Source: Chloroflexota bacterium (GTDB lineage: Bacteria > Chloroflexota > Dehalococcoidia > GIF9 > UBA5629). Taken from it: 33,812 bases of DNA. The stretch lies in contig VGNY01000011.1 in the NCBI GenBank assembly GCA_016865895.1, forward strand, positions 1-33,812. The letters run 5' to 3'. Positions 15,013-24,604 of the stretch are shown here, piece by piece (within the stretch, counting starts at the first letter, position 1; each line of letters begins with the position of its first letter). The position numbers and the translations under genes are program-made. The notes beneath the pieces are model-generated. The model searched no databases. It was not told where the DNA came from and saw nothing but the letters and a program-made list of their open reading frames with translations.

Positions 15013-16755
15013 GTGGATATAGAGGAGAAAGAGGCCAGATTGGAAAGGATGAGGCATTCAGCCGCACATGTGATGGCTGAAGCTGTTCAGGCTTTCTTTC
15101 CCGATGCCAAATTTGGCATCGGCCCGGCTATCGAGGATGGCTTCTATTATGATTTCGAACTGCCTCGGGCTCTTGTTCCCGATGATTTGATGGCAATTGA
15201 GGCTAAGATGAAGGCGATAATCATGGCAAACCTTCCTTTTGCCAGAGAAGAGATAAAGAAGGCGAAGGCGCAAAAGTTGTTTTCCAAGCAGCCTTATAAG
15301 TTGGAGCTCATTGAGGAGCTTCCTGATGAGACTGTGACTATCTATCGACAAGGCAATTTTGTTGATTTGTGCCGGGGTCCTCATGTGGACTCAACTGGTG
15401 AGATCAAGGCTTTTAAACTCACCAGTATTGCTGGAGCTTACTGGCGAGGTAACGAAGGGTGCCCTATGTTACAGAGAATCTACGGGGTTGCTTTTGACAC
15501 CGAAACTGAGCTTGAAGATTACCTAGCTCGTTTAGCTGAAGCTGCCAAGCGAGACCACAGGAAGCTAGGTAAGGAACTTGACCTCTTTAGCCTTCATGAG
15601 GAAGCCGGTCCTGGATTGGTTCATTGGCATCCTAAAGGAGCGTTGGTACGCCAGCTAATTGAGGACTTCTGGAGGCAAGAACACAGAAACCGCGGCTATG
15701 ACATCGTATTTACACCGCACATCTCCAAAGTAGACCTTTGGAAAATTAGCGGGCACTGGGACTTCTACCGAGAGAGCATGTACTCGCCCATGGATATAGA
15801 TGAGGTAGAGTACGTCATTAAACCGATGAACTGTATTGGACACATATTGATGTACAAGACACAATTGCGCAGCTACAGGCACTTGCCGATGCGCTTTGCC
15901 GAACTGGGTACAGTTTACCGATATGAGCGCTCAGGAGTATTGCATGGGCTGGCGAGGGTGCGTGGCTTTACTCAAGATGATGCCCATATCTTTTGTCGCT
16001 CTGACCAGCTTGAGACTGAGATAACTGAAGTTGTGCAGTTGGCTCGTTTTATGATGAACACGTTTGGTTTCTACGATTATGAGCTTCTTTTATCCACTCG
16101 GCCTGAGAAATACGCTGGGACTATCGAGGTTTGGGAGAGTGCTACGGAGGTTCTGAGGAAGGTCTTGGAACGCCTTGAGCTTAAATATGCAATAGACCCT
16201 GGTGAAGGTGTCTTTTATGGGCCCAAGATTGACATAAAGCTGAGGGATGCTTTGGGACGACTGTGGCAAGGGCCAACAATCCAGGTTGATTTTAACCTGC
16301 CGCAACGTTTTGATGTTACTTATATAGGTGACGATGGTTTGGAACACCGGGTGGTAATGGTTCATCGGACTGTGTTAGGTAGCATGGAGCGATTTATGGC
16401 TTGTCTTGTTGAACACTATGCCGGTGCCTTTCCCGTGTGGCTGTCTCCAGTTCAGGTGGTCATAATTCCTATAGCTGACCGTCACTTGGACTATGCTCGC
16501 CAAGTAGCTGATGAACTCAAGAAACATGGTATCCGTGTTCAGGTTGATGACCGCTCGGAGAGGATGAATTTAAAAATCAGAGAGGCTCAACTAGAAAAAA
16601 TCCCCTATATGTTTATTACTGGTGACAAAGAACTATCTGCATCTAATGTTTCTCTTCGGTTGAGAAATGGCGAGGACTCGGGTTCGCTCTCACTCATCCA
16701 GTTTATTGGTAGGGTAAAGCCGATTATCGAAGCCAAAGCCCCAGATAAACTTTGA
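15013..16755 (+). CDS. thrS: Threonyl-tRNA synthetase, TGS-less form
   Basis: Charges tRNA-Thr. From GTG 15013 (AGGA seven bases upstream) it is 580 residues. An ATG at 14956 is in frame but lies inside the -10 box, so I place the start downstream. The protein opens directly with the editing-domain segment LERMRHSAAHVMAEAVQAFF, with no N-terminal TGS domain, unlike the ~640-residue canonical enzyme. The second editing motif (GNFVDLCRGPHVDSTG) is present. The class II core has motif 2 RYERSGVLHGLARVRGFTQDD, GPKIDIKL, and motif 3 HRTVLGSMERFMACLVEHYAG. The anticodon-binding domain ends the protein. It precedes infC, as in many bacteria. Confidence 0.96.
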   Translation: MDIEEKEARLERMRHSAAHVMAEAVQAFFPDAKFGIGPAIEDGFYYDFELPRALVPDDLMAIEAKMKAIIMANLPFAREEIKKAKAQKLFSKQPYKLELIEELPDETVTIYRQGNFVDLCRGPHVDSTGEIKAFKLTSIAGAYWRGNEGCPMLQRIYGVAFDTETELEDYLARLAEAAKRDHRKLGKELDLFSLHEEAGPGLVHWHPKGALVRQLIEDFWRQEHRNRGYDIVFTPHISKVDLWKISGHWDFYRESMYSPMDIDEVEYVIKPMNCIGHILMYKTQLRSYRHLPMRFAELGTVYRYERSGVLHGLARVRGFTQDDAHIFCRSDQLETEITEVVQLARFMMNTFGFYDYELLLSTRPEKYAGTIEVWESATEVLRKVLERLELKYAIDPGEGVFYGPKIDIKLRDALGRLWQGPTIQVDFNLPQRFDVTYIGDDGLEHRVVMVHRTVLGSMERFMACLVEHYAGAFPVWLSPVQVVIIPIADRHLDYARQVADELKKHGIRVQVDDRSERMNLKIREAQLEKIPYMFITGDKELSASNVSLRLRNGEDSGSLSLIQFIGRVKPIIEAKAPDKL

Positions 16756-16780
16756 TTTCCTGTTGTAAATATGGTATATT
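16752..16780 (+). promoter_or_regulatory. Promoter of infC-rpmI-rplT
   Basis: TTGATT (16752-16757), 17 bases and TATATT (16775-16780) with an extended TGG just before the -10. It overlaps the thrS stop codon. Confidence 0.65.
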
Positions 16781-16793
16781 TCGCAACGGTCTA

Positions 16794-16811
16794 CTCCTCG
16801 TAAGGAGGTGA
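16794..16811 (+). promoter_or_regulatory. Hairpin-masked Shine-Dalgarno of infC
   Basis: CTCCT (16794-16798) can pair with AGGAG (16803-16807), loop CGTA, covering most of the Shine-Dalgarno GGAGGTGA (16804-16811). Confidence 0.5.
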
Positions 16812-16819
16812 GGAAAAAC

Positions 16820-17368
16820 ATAGTCAAGGAATTGCGCGTTAATCGAGAGATTCGAACGAGGGAGGTTCGACTTATAGGGGAAACAGGAGGGCAACTGGGA
16901 GTATTCCCACTGGAAAGAGCGTTGCAGATTGCGAGCGAGCGCGGTCTCGACTTAGTAGAGGTAGCACCTACATCGTCCCCGCCGGTATGTCGGCTTCTTG
17001 ATTATGGAAGATATAGATATGAGCAGACCAAAAAAGAGCGTAAGGCACGAAAAGGTCAAAAAGGCGCAGTGCTCAAGGAGATTCGAATCAGGCCTAGGGT
17101 TAAGGACCATGACCTGGAAACCAAAATTAGAGTGGCCAGGAAATTGTTAGAAGCAGGTGATAAAGTAAAGGTTTTTATATTTTTCCGGGGCCGTGAAATA
17201 ACTCACCCAGAAATAGGTTTGAAGTTATTGCAGAAAGTGGCAGATAGTTTGAAAGACATTGCTGCATTGGACGGAACACCGTCATCGGAGGAGCGCTATA
17301 TGAGCTTGGTGTTTTCGCCAATTTTGAGCAAGCATACTAAGAAAACAGCTGTCGAGGAGCAAGTTTAG
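16820..17368 (+). CDS. infC: Translation initiation factor IF-3, probable ATA start
   Basis: IF-3 binds the 30S subunit and rejects incorrect start codons. The N domain begins VKELRVNREIRTREVRLIGE, directly matching the family start, and the linker and C domain follow (LKEIRIRPRVKDHDLETKIR, KVKVFIFFRGREITHPEIG). Full length from ATA 16820 is 182 residues. The frame is open further upstream (GTG 16808), but that codon lies inside the Shine-Dalgarno. ATA 16820 is eight bases after GGAGGTGA and at the conserved N-terminus. Rare starts (AUU in E. coli) let IF-3 repress its own synthesis; that mechanism is inferred here. Its stop abuts the rpmI ATG. Confidence 0.93.
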   Translation: MVKELRVNREIRTREVRLIGETGGQLGVFPLERALQIASERGLDLVEVAPTSSPPVCRLLDYGRYRYEQTKKERKARKGQKGAVLKEIRIRPRVKDHDLETKIRVARKLLEAGDKVKVFIFFRGREITHPEIGLKLLQKVADSLKDIAALDGTPSSEERYMSLVFSPILSKHTKKTAVEEQV

Positions 17369-17572
17369 ATGCCGAAGCTTAAGACTCATAAAGGAGCTCA
17401 GAGTCGTTTCCATCTAACTGGCACCGGCAAGATTATGCGTGTCAAAGGTGGAAAGAGCCATCTAAGGCGTAAGAAGCCATCTAGGACCAAACGCCTTTAT
17501 GATGATACGATCCAAGTTCAATCTTCAGATAAGGTTAGGCTAAAGAGACTTTTGCCCTATGGCTTGAAATAA
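17369..17572 (+). CDS. rpmI: Ribosomal protein bL35
   Basis: A 67-residue large-subunit protein. [20 protein letters not shown] followed by the basic stretch [14 protein letters not shown] is characteristic. The ATG directly follows the infC stop, and GAGGAG inside the end of infC serves as its ribosome site. It belongs to the infC-rpmI-rplT operon. Confidence 0.97.
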   Translation: MPKLKTHKGAQSRFHLTGTGKIMRVKGGKSHLRRKKPSRTKRLYDDTIQVQSSDKVRLKRLLPYGLK

Positions 17573-17587
17573 ATCAGGAGGAGACGA

Positions 17588-17947
17588 TTGTCACGAGTTA
17601 AAGGTGGTGTGGTTACCCATCGGCGACATAAAAAGGTATTGAAGTTAACCAAGGGGCATAAAGCTACCAGACATGCTTTGTATCGGCGAGCCCATGAGTC
17701 CATGCTTCACGCCTTATATTATGCCTATTGCCATCGCCGGGAGCGCAAGAGTGATATGAGACGGTTGTGGATCGTTCGGATAAATGCTGCTGCCCGGGCC
17801 GGTGGGCTTTCTTATAGTCAATTTATTGATGGCCTAAAGAAGGCTGATATTGCAATCGATCGCAAAGCACTAGCAGAAATGGCAGTAAACGACCCCTCCA
17901 GCTTCTCTAATCTATTGGCTTTAGCTTCAGCCAAACTTAAGAGCTAA
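17588..17947 (+). CDS. rplT: Ribosomal protein bL20
   Basis: A 119-residue 23S rRNA-binding protein needed early in 50S assembly. It starts at TTG 17588, seven bases after AGGAGGAG, giving [20 protein letters not shown]. The conserved core [20 protein letters not shown] is present. In other bacteria L20 represses this operon; no L20-binding mimic was identified here. pheS begins 17 bases after its stop. Confidence 0.97.
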   Translation: MSRVKGGVVTHRRHKKVLKLTKGHKATRHALYRRAHESMLHALYYAYCHRRERKSDMRRLWIVRINAAARAGGLSYSQFIDGLKKADIAIDRKALAEMAVNDPSSFSNLLALASAKLKS

Positions 17948-17964
17948 TCCTCTTCGCATAGCAA

Positions 17965-19047
17965 ATGATACTAAATCAAGTTGAAGAGCTTGCCTCTAAA
18001 GCCTTTGGTGAACTAGATAAAGTCACTGATGCCAAGGAACTTGAGGCTTGGCGTATTCGTTATTTAGGCAGAAAGAGCACCTTCATACAGATTTTGCGGT
18101 CATTAGCTACTTTGCCACTGGAGGAGAGACGTTCAGTTGGGGCTCGAGCTAATGAAATTAAGGAAGCTTTTGAAGCTGGTTTGGCAGAGAAAAAGAGGAG
18201 TTTGGAGAAGCAAACCATTTATCCGTTAGGTATTCCGTCGGGGGTGGCGTTTGGAAAGTCTAGTTTAGTGCAGCTTAAAAGTCTCGATGTCACTTTACCT
18301 GGCCAGCAGGTTCTTCTGGGTCGCCTTCATCCGACAACTCAAATACTTGATGAGATTTGTGAGATTTTCAGTAACATGGGTTTTCAGGTTGTTGAGGGGC
18401 CGGAGGTGGAGTGGGAGTATTACAATTTCGAGGCGCTTAATATGCCGGTGGATCATCCAGCTCGAGACATGTTCGCAACGTTGTGGGTGGATTTCAAGAC
18501 CAGGGCTGGCAATAGGTCTATGCTTTTACGTACTCATACTTCTCCGGTCCAAATAAGGGTTATGGAGAAATTAAGCCCGCCGATAAGGGTGATAGCTCCC
18601 GGGCGAGTATTCAGATATGAAGCCACAGATGCAACACACGAATGGATGTTTTATCAAGTTGAAGGACTTGCAGTAGATACGAATATTACCCTGGCTGACT
18701 TAAAAGGTACTCTTTTTGAATTTGCTCGCCGCCTTTTTGGCAAGGATAGGAAATGCCGTTTCCGCTGCGATTACTTCCCGTTTGTTGAGCCTGGTGTTGA
18801 GGTGGCTATTGACTGCTTGGTGTGTCAAGGAGATGGCTGCCGATTGTGCAGCAATAGCGGCTGGATTGAAATCTTGGGTGCAGGGATGGTGCACCCGGAA
18901 GTTCTCAGGCGCGTTAATATTGACCCTGAAGTTTATTCTGGTTTTGCCTTTGGCATGGGTGTGGAACGTATCCCGATACTTCGCTACGGGATAGATGATA
19001 TTCGCCTTTTTTATAGTAATGACCTCAGGTTTTTAAGGCAATTCTAA
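17965..19047 (+). CDS. pheS: Phenylalanyl-tRNA synthetase alpha subunit
   Basis: The catalytic subunit of the (alpha-beta)2 enzyme that charges tRNA-Phe. The N-terminal coiled coil (about residues 1-85) contains RYLGRKS. The class II core has the motif [20 protein letters not shown] and then [22 protein letters not shown] and the terminal motif 3 [21 protein letters not shown] Cys-containing insert ([17 protein letters not shown]) in the core may bind zinc, as in several bacterial PheS proteins. Total 360 residues. No good Shine-Dalgarno precedes ATG 17965; translation may follow from rplT. Confidence 0.97.
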   Translation: MILNQVEELASKAFGELDKVTDAKELEAWRIRYLGRKSTFIQILRSLATLPLEERRSVGARANEIKEAFEAGLAEKKRSLEKQTIYPLGIPSGVAFGKSSLVQLKSLDVTLPGQQVLLGRLHPTTQILDEICEIFSNMGFQVVEGPEVEWEYYNFEALNMPVDHPARDMFATLWVDFKTRAGNRSMLLRTHTSPVQIRVMEKLSPPIRVIAPGRVFRYEATDATHEWMFYQVEGLAVDTNITLADLKGTLFEFARRLFGKDRKCRFRCDYFPFVEPGVEVAIDCLVCQGDGCRLCSNSGWIEILGAGMVHPEVLRRVNIDPEVYSGFAFGMGVERIPILRYGIDDIRLFYSNDLRFLRQF

Positions 19048-19081
19048 ATTTGGTTGTTACTTTACTTCTGAGAATTGGAGA

Positions 19082-21484
19082 ATGAAAGTTTCACTTCGCT
19101 GGTTAAAAGACTACGTTGGCATTTCTGTACCCCTTGAGGAGTTATGTGATAGGTTGACTATGGCTGGGTTGGAAGTTGGGGGGACAGAGGTCATTGGCAG
19201 AAGCTGGCAGAATATGGTAGTTGGCAGAATAATTAAAGTTAATCCTCATCCGAATGCTGACCGTTTGCGGTTGGTTACTGTCGATTTGGGTAAGCAGCAG
19301 TCCACTGTGGTTTGTGGCGCGCCTAATCTTATGGTTGGAGATAAGATAGCCTTTGCTCACGTGGGAGCTCAACTTATAGATGGTCACAGTGGTAAGGTTG
19401 TGCAATTAAAACCAGCTAAGATTCGTGGGGTTGTTTCTGAAGGCATGGTTTGCTCTGAGAAAGAATTAGGAATTTCCGATAACCATGAAGAAATTATGGT
19501 TCTATCTCAGGAAGCACCTGTTGGTATTCCCTTGGCTGAATATCTTGGCGATACAATTCTGGATTTGGAAATAACGCCGAACCGTCCTGATTGCCTATCG
19601 GTCATAGGCATCGCCAGGGAAATAGCGGCTCTTACTGATACCAAGGTGTATATCACTGAAGTTCATTACCAGGAATTAGAAAGGGCGATGGATTCATTTG
19701 CCTCGGTTGAAATTGTTGAGCCTGAGATGTGTCCTCGGTATTGTGCCAGTTTGCTTACTGGGATTAAAGTGGCTCCATCGCCTCAATGGCTGCAGCAGCG
19801 TTTATTAGCTTGCGGCATGAGGCCTATCAATAATATCGTTGATATTACTAACTATGTGATGTTGGAATATGGGCAGCCACTTCATGCCTTCGATTATGCT
19901 CAAATCCGTGGAAATCAGATTATAGTGCGTCGAGCAAAAGATGGCGAGACTATTACCACTTTGGATGGAGTCGAGCGGATTCTTAACCCAAATATACTGG
20001 TGATTGCCGACAAGGAGCGAGCTGTTGCCATTGCCGGCATTATGGGAGGTTTGGATACAGAAGTTACGGCTGATACTACCACTCTCTTGATAGAATCGGC
20101 GAACTTCAACCAGGCAGTTATTCATCGGGGAAGCATCGGACTCAGATTAAGCAGCGAAGCTTCGCTGCGGTTTGAGAAGGGGCTTAGCCGAGATTTGCCG
20201 TTAATAGCATTAAAGCGGGCTACTCAATTGATGTCGGAATTGGCTGAAGGTAAGGTGGCTAAGGGAATCATTGATGCTTACCCCAGCAAGGTAAAAGGTG
20301 AACCTGTATTGCTGTCTTCTGCAGATGTTAAGCGGCTACTTGGGATGGATATAGGGGTTAGAGAAATCATAAGGACTTTGGAGTTGTTAGGGTGCGGCTG
20401 TGAAAAGACTGCTTCACGGTCACAGATTCGAGTAAAGATTCCGTGGTGGCGCACTGATATCAATTGTGTTGCTGATTTGGTTGAAGAAGTAGGCCGTGTT
20501 ATTGGCTACGACAAAATACCAACTACCACGCTAAGTGCATCTTTGCCAACATATGAACCAATGCCGATGTTGTCTCTTAGACGGCAGCTACGTAATATCC
20601 TCGTTAGTTGTGGTTTTCAGGAGGTACTTACCTATTCCTTGACCAGCCTAGAGATGATAAGCAAGCTTTCACCTGAGCTTTGTCTGGTAGGCCCGGCTCC
20701 AGTTAAGGTGGCTAATCCTATGTCTAGGGAGCAAGAATATCTTCGCACCACTCTGCGAGCTGGCCTTCTCTCAGTTTTAGCTCGCAATGAGAGGTATCAT
20801 GAGGATGGTATCAGGCTTTTTGAGATTGGGAAAGTATTCTTATCTCGGGAGGGAGATTTGCCTCAAGAGAAGGAGATGCTTTGTGCTGTGCTCAGTGGAT
20901 TACAGCACAAGTCGTTCTGGCGAGGTAAAGCGCGACCTGTTGATTTCTTTGTGGCTAAGGGAATAGTGGAAACCATTTTGTCCCGACTGGGGTTGGTAGC
21001 GAGTTTTGAGATAAATGAGGATGAAAGCTTGTGCCCCGGGAGAAGTGCCGCCATAATCGTTGGAAATAAGATGGTAGGTGTCATTGGTGAATTGCATCCA
21101 AAGGTGTCGGAATCTTTTGAGCTTTCTGAGGCTGCCTATATTATAGAAATTGACTTGGACAGGTTGCCTTTTGGAGCTGTGTCCAAGAAATATCAACCGA
21201 TTTCCAGATATCCGAGCATAACTAGGGATATTGCGCTGTTGGTAGATGAGCGGATAACTTATCAACAGATTTATGCAATCATTCAAGATTTTCCCTTGGT
21301 GAACTCGGTGGCTCTTTTTGATCTTTATGTTGGTGAACAGGTGCCGTCAGGTAAGAAGTCTGTTGCTTTCAGAATCGTCTATCAGTCAGACACACGTACT
21401 TTGACTGATGAGGAAGTAGATAATGTCCAGCAGCAAATTCTTGAGAGTTTAAGTCGGGAGCTAGGAGCTACTTTAAGGGCTTAG
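19082..21484 (+). CDS. pheT: Phenylalanyl-tRNA synthetase beta subunit
   Basis: An 800-residue partner of PheS. The EMAP/tRNA-binding domain (VVGRIIKVNPHPNADRLRL) is at about residues 46-64, with B3/4 editing and B5 domains to about 480 and a catalytic-like domain after. The anticodon-binding FDX-ACB domain closes the protein (RYPSITRDIALLVDERITYQ near 705; SVAFRIVYQSDTRTLTDEEV near 760-779). GGAG lies 4 bases before the ATG. It is 34 bases downstream of pheS. Confidence 0.97.
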   Translation: MKVSLRWLKDYVGISVPLEELCDRLTMAGLEVGGTEVIGRSWQNMVVGRIIKVNPHPNADRLRLVTVDLGKQQSTVVCGAPNLMVGDKIAFAHVGAQLIDGHSGKVVQLKPAKIRGVVSEGMVCSEKELGISDNHEEIMVLSQEAPVGIPLAEYLGDTILDLEITPNRPDCLSVIGIAREIAALTDTKVYITEVHYQELERAMDSFASVEIVEPEMCPRYCASLLTGIKVAPSPQWLQQRLLACGMRPINNIVDITNYVMLEYGQPLHAFDYAQIRGNQIIVRRAKDGETITTLDGVERILNPNILVIADKERAVAIAGIMGGLDTEVTADTTTLLIESANFNQAVIHRGSIGLRLSSEASLRFEKGLSRDLPLIALKRATQLMSELAEGKVAKGIIDAYPSKVKGEPVLLSSADVKRLLGMDIGVREIIRTLELLGCGCEKTASRSQIRVKIPWWRTDINCVADLVEEVGRVIGYDKIPTTTLSASLPTYEPMPMLSLRRQLRNILVSCGFQEVLTYSLTSLEMISKLSPELCLVGPAPVKVANPMSREQEYLRTTLRAGLLSVLARNERYHEDGIRLFEIGKVFLSREGDLPQEKEMLCAVLSGLQHKSFWRGKARPVDFFVAKGIVETILSRLGLVASFEINEDESLCPGRSAAIIVGNKMVGVIGELHPKVSESFELSEAAYIIEIDLDRLPFGAVSKKYQPISRYPSITRDIALLVDERITYQQIYAIIQDFPLVNSVALFDLYVGEQVPSGKKSVAFRIVYQSDTRTLTDEEVDNVQQQILESLSRELGATLRA

Positions 21485-21508
21485 AAAATTCAGGTATAAT
21501 TGGTGGTT

Positions 21509-22051
21509 ATGGTAATACGGAAAACCAAGAATCTTTATCTATATCTGGCCCTAGCCTGTTTTGTTGGTATAGTGGCTATATTTGTGGCTGATGGTTATTT
21601 TGGTGTTTATGACATAGTTTACGTAACATCTCAAGAGCATGAGCAAAGGATAGAGCCTGATTATTGGCAACAACCTTGGGTAAAAGAACAAGGTTATGGA
21701 GTAGGAACCTCGTGGGGGGAGCCAGTTTATTTTAAGTACAGGATCGAGAACCGAACCTTTTCGATTCATGAAGATGAGGTTGAAGCCTCGATATGGAGAA
21801 GCGGTGAAAAGATAAAACAGCTATTGGATGAAAGTGTCTCGGTGGCTCCATTTAAGGACGCAACAGTGGAGTGGAAGTTACAGCCTGAGGACCTGGGGGA
21901 AACAGATTTGGGGCTAGGAGGATATAGAGAGTACACTGTGCGGATCGGATTTGGGGACATAGAACGGAAAGTAATCCTGAGCTATTATCGCGAGGTGCCC
22001 GGGTATCCTGAGAAAGGAGTGCCACAGTCTGTTCCTGTGCCGAGCAGATGA
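21509..22051 (+). CDS. Unrecognised membrane-anchored protein
   Basis: A 180-residue protein from ATG 21509; a TTG at 21500 is in frame but less likely. One N-terminal membrane segment, LYLYLALACFVGIVAIFVAD, is followed by an extracytoplasmic domain of beta-strand character with SWGEPVYFKYRIENRTF, and EYTVRIGFGDIERKVILSYY near the end. This resembles a small Ig-like or DUF1616-like domain, but I cannot assign a family. It starts 24 bases after pheT, and a TATAAT lies just before it, so it may have its own promoter or read through from pheT. It sits first in a group of three small membrane genes. Confidence 0.7.
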   Translation: MVIRKTKNLYLYLALACFVGIVAIFVADGYFGVYDIVYVTSQEHEQRIEPDYWQQPWVKEQGYGVGTSWGEPVYFKYRIENRTFSIHEDEVEASIWRSGEKIKQLLDESVSVAPFKDATVEWKLQPEDLGETDLGLGGYREYTVRIGFGDIERKVILSYYREVPGYPEKGVPQSVPVPSR

Positions 22052-22066
22052 TGAGGTGTTAATCGC

Positions 22067-22240
22067 ATGAGAATCTATATTTTGTATGGTTTTGGTATTT
22101 TACTGTGCATTTCAGGAGTTGGTTACTTGGCAGCAGAGTACATCAAGTATCTCTCCGAACCGGGTAAACTTGCTTGTCTGGCTCTGACCACAGCCATGTT
22201 TGCCCTGTTCGGCAGATATTTTGATGAGAGAGGCTGGTGA
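22067..22240 (+). CDS. 57-residue membrane protein
   Basis: A short gene with GAGGTG nine bases before ATG 22067. It encodes two hydrophobic helices (about residues 3-23 and 34-49) joined by an EYIKYLSEP turn and ending GRYFDERGW. No family recognised. It ends three bases before the ATG of the next gene, so the two are probably cotranslated. Confidence 0.6.
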   Translation: MRIYILYGFGILLCISGVGYLAAEYIKYLSEPGKLACLALTTAMFALFGRYFDERGW

Positions 22241-22243
22241 TTG

Positions 22244-22498
22244 ATGGGGGCTATAGCTGTAATTGGCTCTTTGGCGCTTATCGGCTGGCTGATTTGGCGA
22301 GCGGTTAGGAGAAAACCGATAAAAGCTCATTTGGTAAGTTACATTCTTGCCTGTGTCTCAGGAGCTTTTACCTTCACCTTTTTCCTGACTATGGATTTGC
22401 CGAAAGTTATCAAGATACTGGTTTCTATTGTTCTGGGTGGTATATTGATATTCATAGCTGCCTGGTTTCAACGGCGTGTTAAGCCAAGCTGGACTTAA
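22244..22498 (+). CDS. 84-residue multi-spanning membrane protein
   Basis: Starts at ATG 22244 (TTG 22241 also in frame). Three hydrophobic helices are visible: residues ~2-19, ~32-48 and ~57-73, with basic loops RAVRRKPIKAH and RRVKPSWT placed for an inside-positive orientation. The family is unknown. It completes the small membrane-gene trio at the end of the pheST transcript; the decayed surface-protein gene converges on it. Confidence 0.65.
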   Translation: MGAIAVIGSLALIGWLIWRAVRRKPIKAHLVSYILACVSGAFTFTFFLTMDLPKVIKILVSIVLGGILIFIAAWFQRRVKPSWT

Positions 22499-22523
22499 CT
22501 TTCTGGGGATTTGCAGACCTTGC

Positions 22524-24604
22524 CTAATCGAATCGCCGCTGAAGGATAAGTATAAGCAGGCTGATGTCTAGCATCACACCTATTGCACCGATTATCCAGA
22601 CCTAGAGGGGAACTTGTTGTGATGTGAGGGGTAATGGAAGTGGTGCATCTTCGGTGCGGAAGGCAAAAGTAGTACTCCAGTCGCTCTGTGTTGGTTCTAG
22701 TGCCATCACTTGTCAGAAGTAACTGGTGCTGTAATCAAGTGTCCCCTTATGCTTGTAACAATTACTGGAGAGCTCTGTCTCGACCACAATTTCAGTCATC
22801 GCCGCATCTTTAGCCAAGACGAATTTATATCTTTTGGTGTTTGTGAAAGGTGACCAGGCGAATAATGCCAATTTAATCGGGCAGCCGAGGTAGCCGTTAT
22901 TAGGCAATAGTAATTGTGGCCCGTAGTAGGGGTTATTGTCTGTAGGCCTTCTTTGACGATGAGCATTTCTCTCCAGAATGATGGGCTGTAGATGTTATCA
23001 CCGGTAGACACACTTTGTATTGTTACCCTCCAGTAGTAGGTATGGCCGGCTTCTAAAGTAGGAACGGTCCATGAATTACCATTGGCGTCGATAACCTTTC
23101 CCCCCACCAGGTGGTCAAGAGCGGGAGCATCTAGGTCGTGGAGAACGTAGAATGGGACTGACCAGCCTGTACAAATTGTCTCCTGTGGCTGAACTAAGTT
23201 TGAGGTTTTACAATAGCCACCAATATAGGCGACCTTTAAAGAAAATTCCTCGTCTTTAGCTATTTCGATGGTATAACCTTTAGCCAGAGACACTGGCTTC
23301 CATATAAGGTTTATCTCGCCAGCTCTTCCTGATACAGGGTCGAGGTTTATCATCGCTTGGCTTACAGGTGCAACAGATGTAGGACCAATCCAGGAAAGAG
23401 TATCTCTATAGCCCCAAACTCCACCTTGAGATGGGTTATATGAGCGCTGGTCAATGAGCCAGGTGGTAATTGGTTCACCAGACTCCAAGCCACCGCAGAT
23501 TCTTAGTCTTTTTGTTGGTTCTGTGCCAAAGCTGATGGGGTCAAGACCAGCACCAGCCCATGACCACCGTATATACGCAGCCCAAGCATCACAAAAATAG
23601 AAGCCACGTTTCTCGATATTGCCAAGCTAGTAACGGGAGCAGGTCAACTCGGCCCACCCCATTGAATTGACCAATTACCTTTATCAGGTAGTGGCCAAGC
23701 CCAAGCTTCCCCACCATAATATGTTGACAACTCATATATTCCACCTGAATTGATGGCAAAGATTTTGCCATCGCTTTTATAGCTTGAACTGGCGACCACC
23801 AATGTGTTGCCACGGGTGGGAAGTTGCGTAGTTATGGGAGTGAAGTTATCACCCCCGTCTGTAGGGTAAGCTGCGTCATAGATACCAGTGCCTATACCAC
23901 CGACGATGATATGCCCCCTGTCATTATCTGGTGTTAGCCCGGTATAAGCAGTGGCAATGCTGTATCCGGTACCAAGCTCGATAGACACACTGCTACCTGA
24001 TACCCACCCTGCCCCACTGAAGTTAAACTTCTGAACATAGCCATCGGGGCTAAGGACATACAACGTCTTGCTGTCTTCAGCAGCTATATCTTGAGAAACA
24101 AGGCTCGGATTTATCTCGGTCCAGTAATCGCCGAAATCTGGTGACCACATTATCTTTCGTGTACTGACAGCTGCCCAAAAAACAATTTGCCCATCGGCTT
24201 TATCCCTGTCAGTCTGAGAATAGCAATGTCTGTTTGACCTGTAGCACAATCTTGATTAGTGGTAGTCTGGCATAGGACCCATTCTCAGTTCGAACCAATG
24301 GGTGAACTCTAGCTGCGCCAGACACTGTCGAAACCAGAACAGTTGGGATTGTGGTTGATTGAATTCAGGTAGACAGTTGAGCAATCAGGAGCTGGGGCGA
24401 TGTCAGTTAACTGGCTAATTTTGGTGTCAATTAATGCCAGTTGATTCCATGTCTCACCGTTGTTTCGATTAAGTGACAGTGCTGATTCATCAAAGTCTTT
24501 GCCGATCAGATAAGGGTTTGGCCAATTAGCTCCAGCAACAAGAGCTTTGCTGGTGGCTGTACCGGTAAAAGCGACTCCGAAGTCCGTAAAAAAATCAACC
24601 GACT
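22524..24604 (-). pseudogene. Decayed surface protein with Asp-box-like repeats and a C-terminal membrane anchor
   Basis: The minus strand shows one long protein spread over changing frames with stops. From 5' to 3': a fragment from ~24604 to 24309 (LNRNNGETWNQ), one from ~24249 to 23644 (SPDFGDYWTEI, PTDGGDNFTPI), one from ~23610 to ~22930 (ISFGTEPTKRL, then a fibronectin-III-like unit with AGHTYYWRV), and one from ~22930 on (LFAWSPFTNTKRYKFVLAKD). The last fragment stops at TGA 22713-22715 where Trp is expected (STSYF-W-QVMALEP), and again at TAG 22602-22604. The frame then ends in a hydrophobic anchor VWIIGAIGVMLDISLLILIL and RRFD before TAG 22524. The SxDxGxxW motifs recall BNR/Asp-box beta-propellers. 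The N-terminus and signal peptide are missing: homology starts right after the proS stop. Confidence 0.8.
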
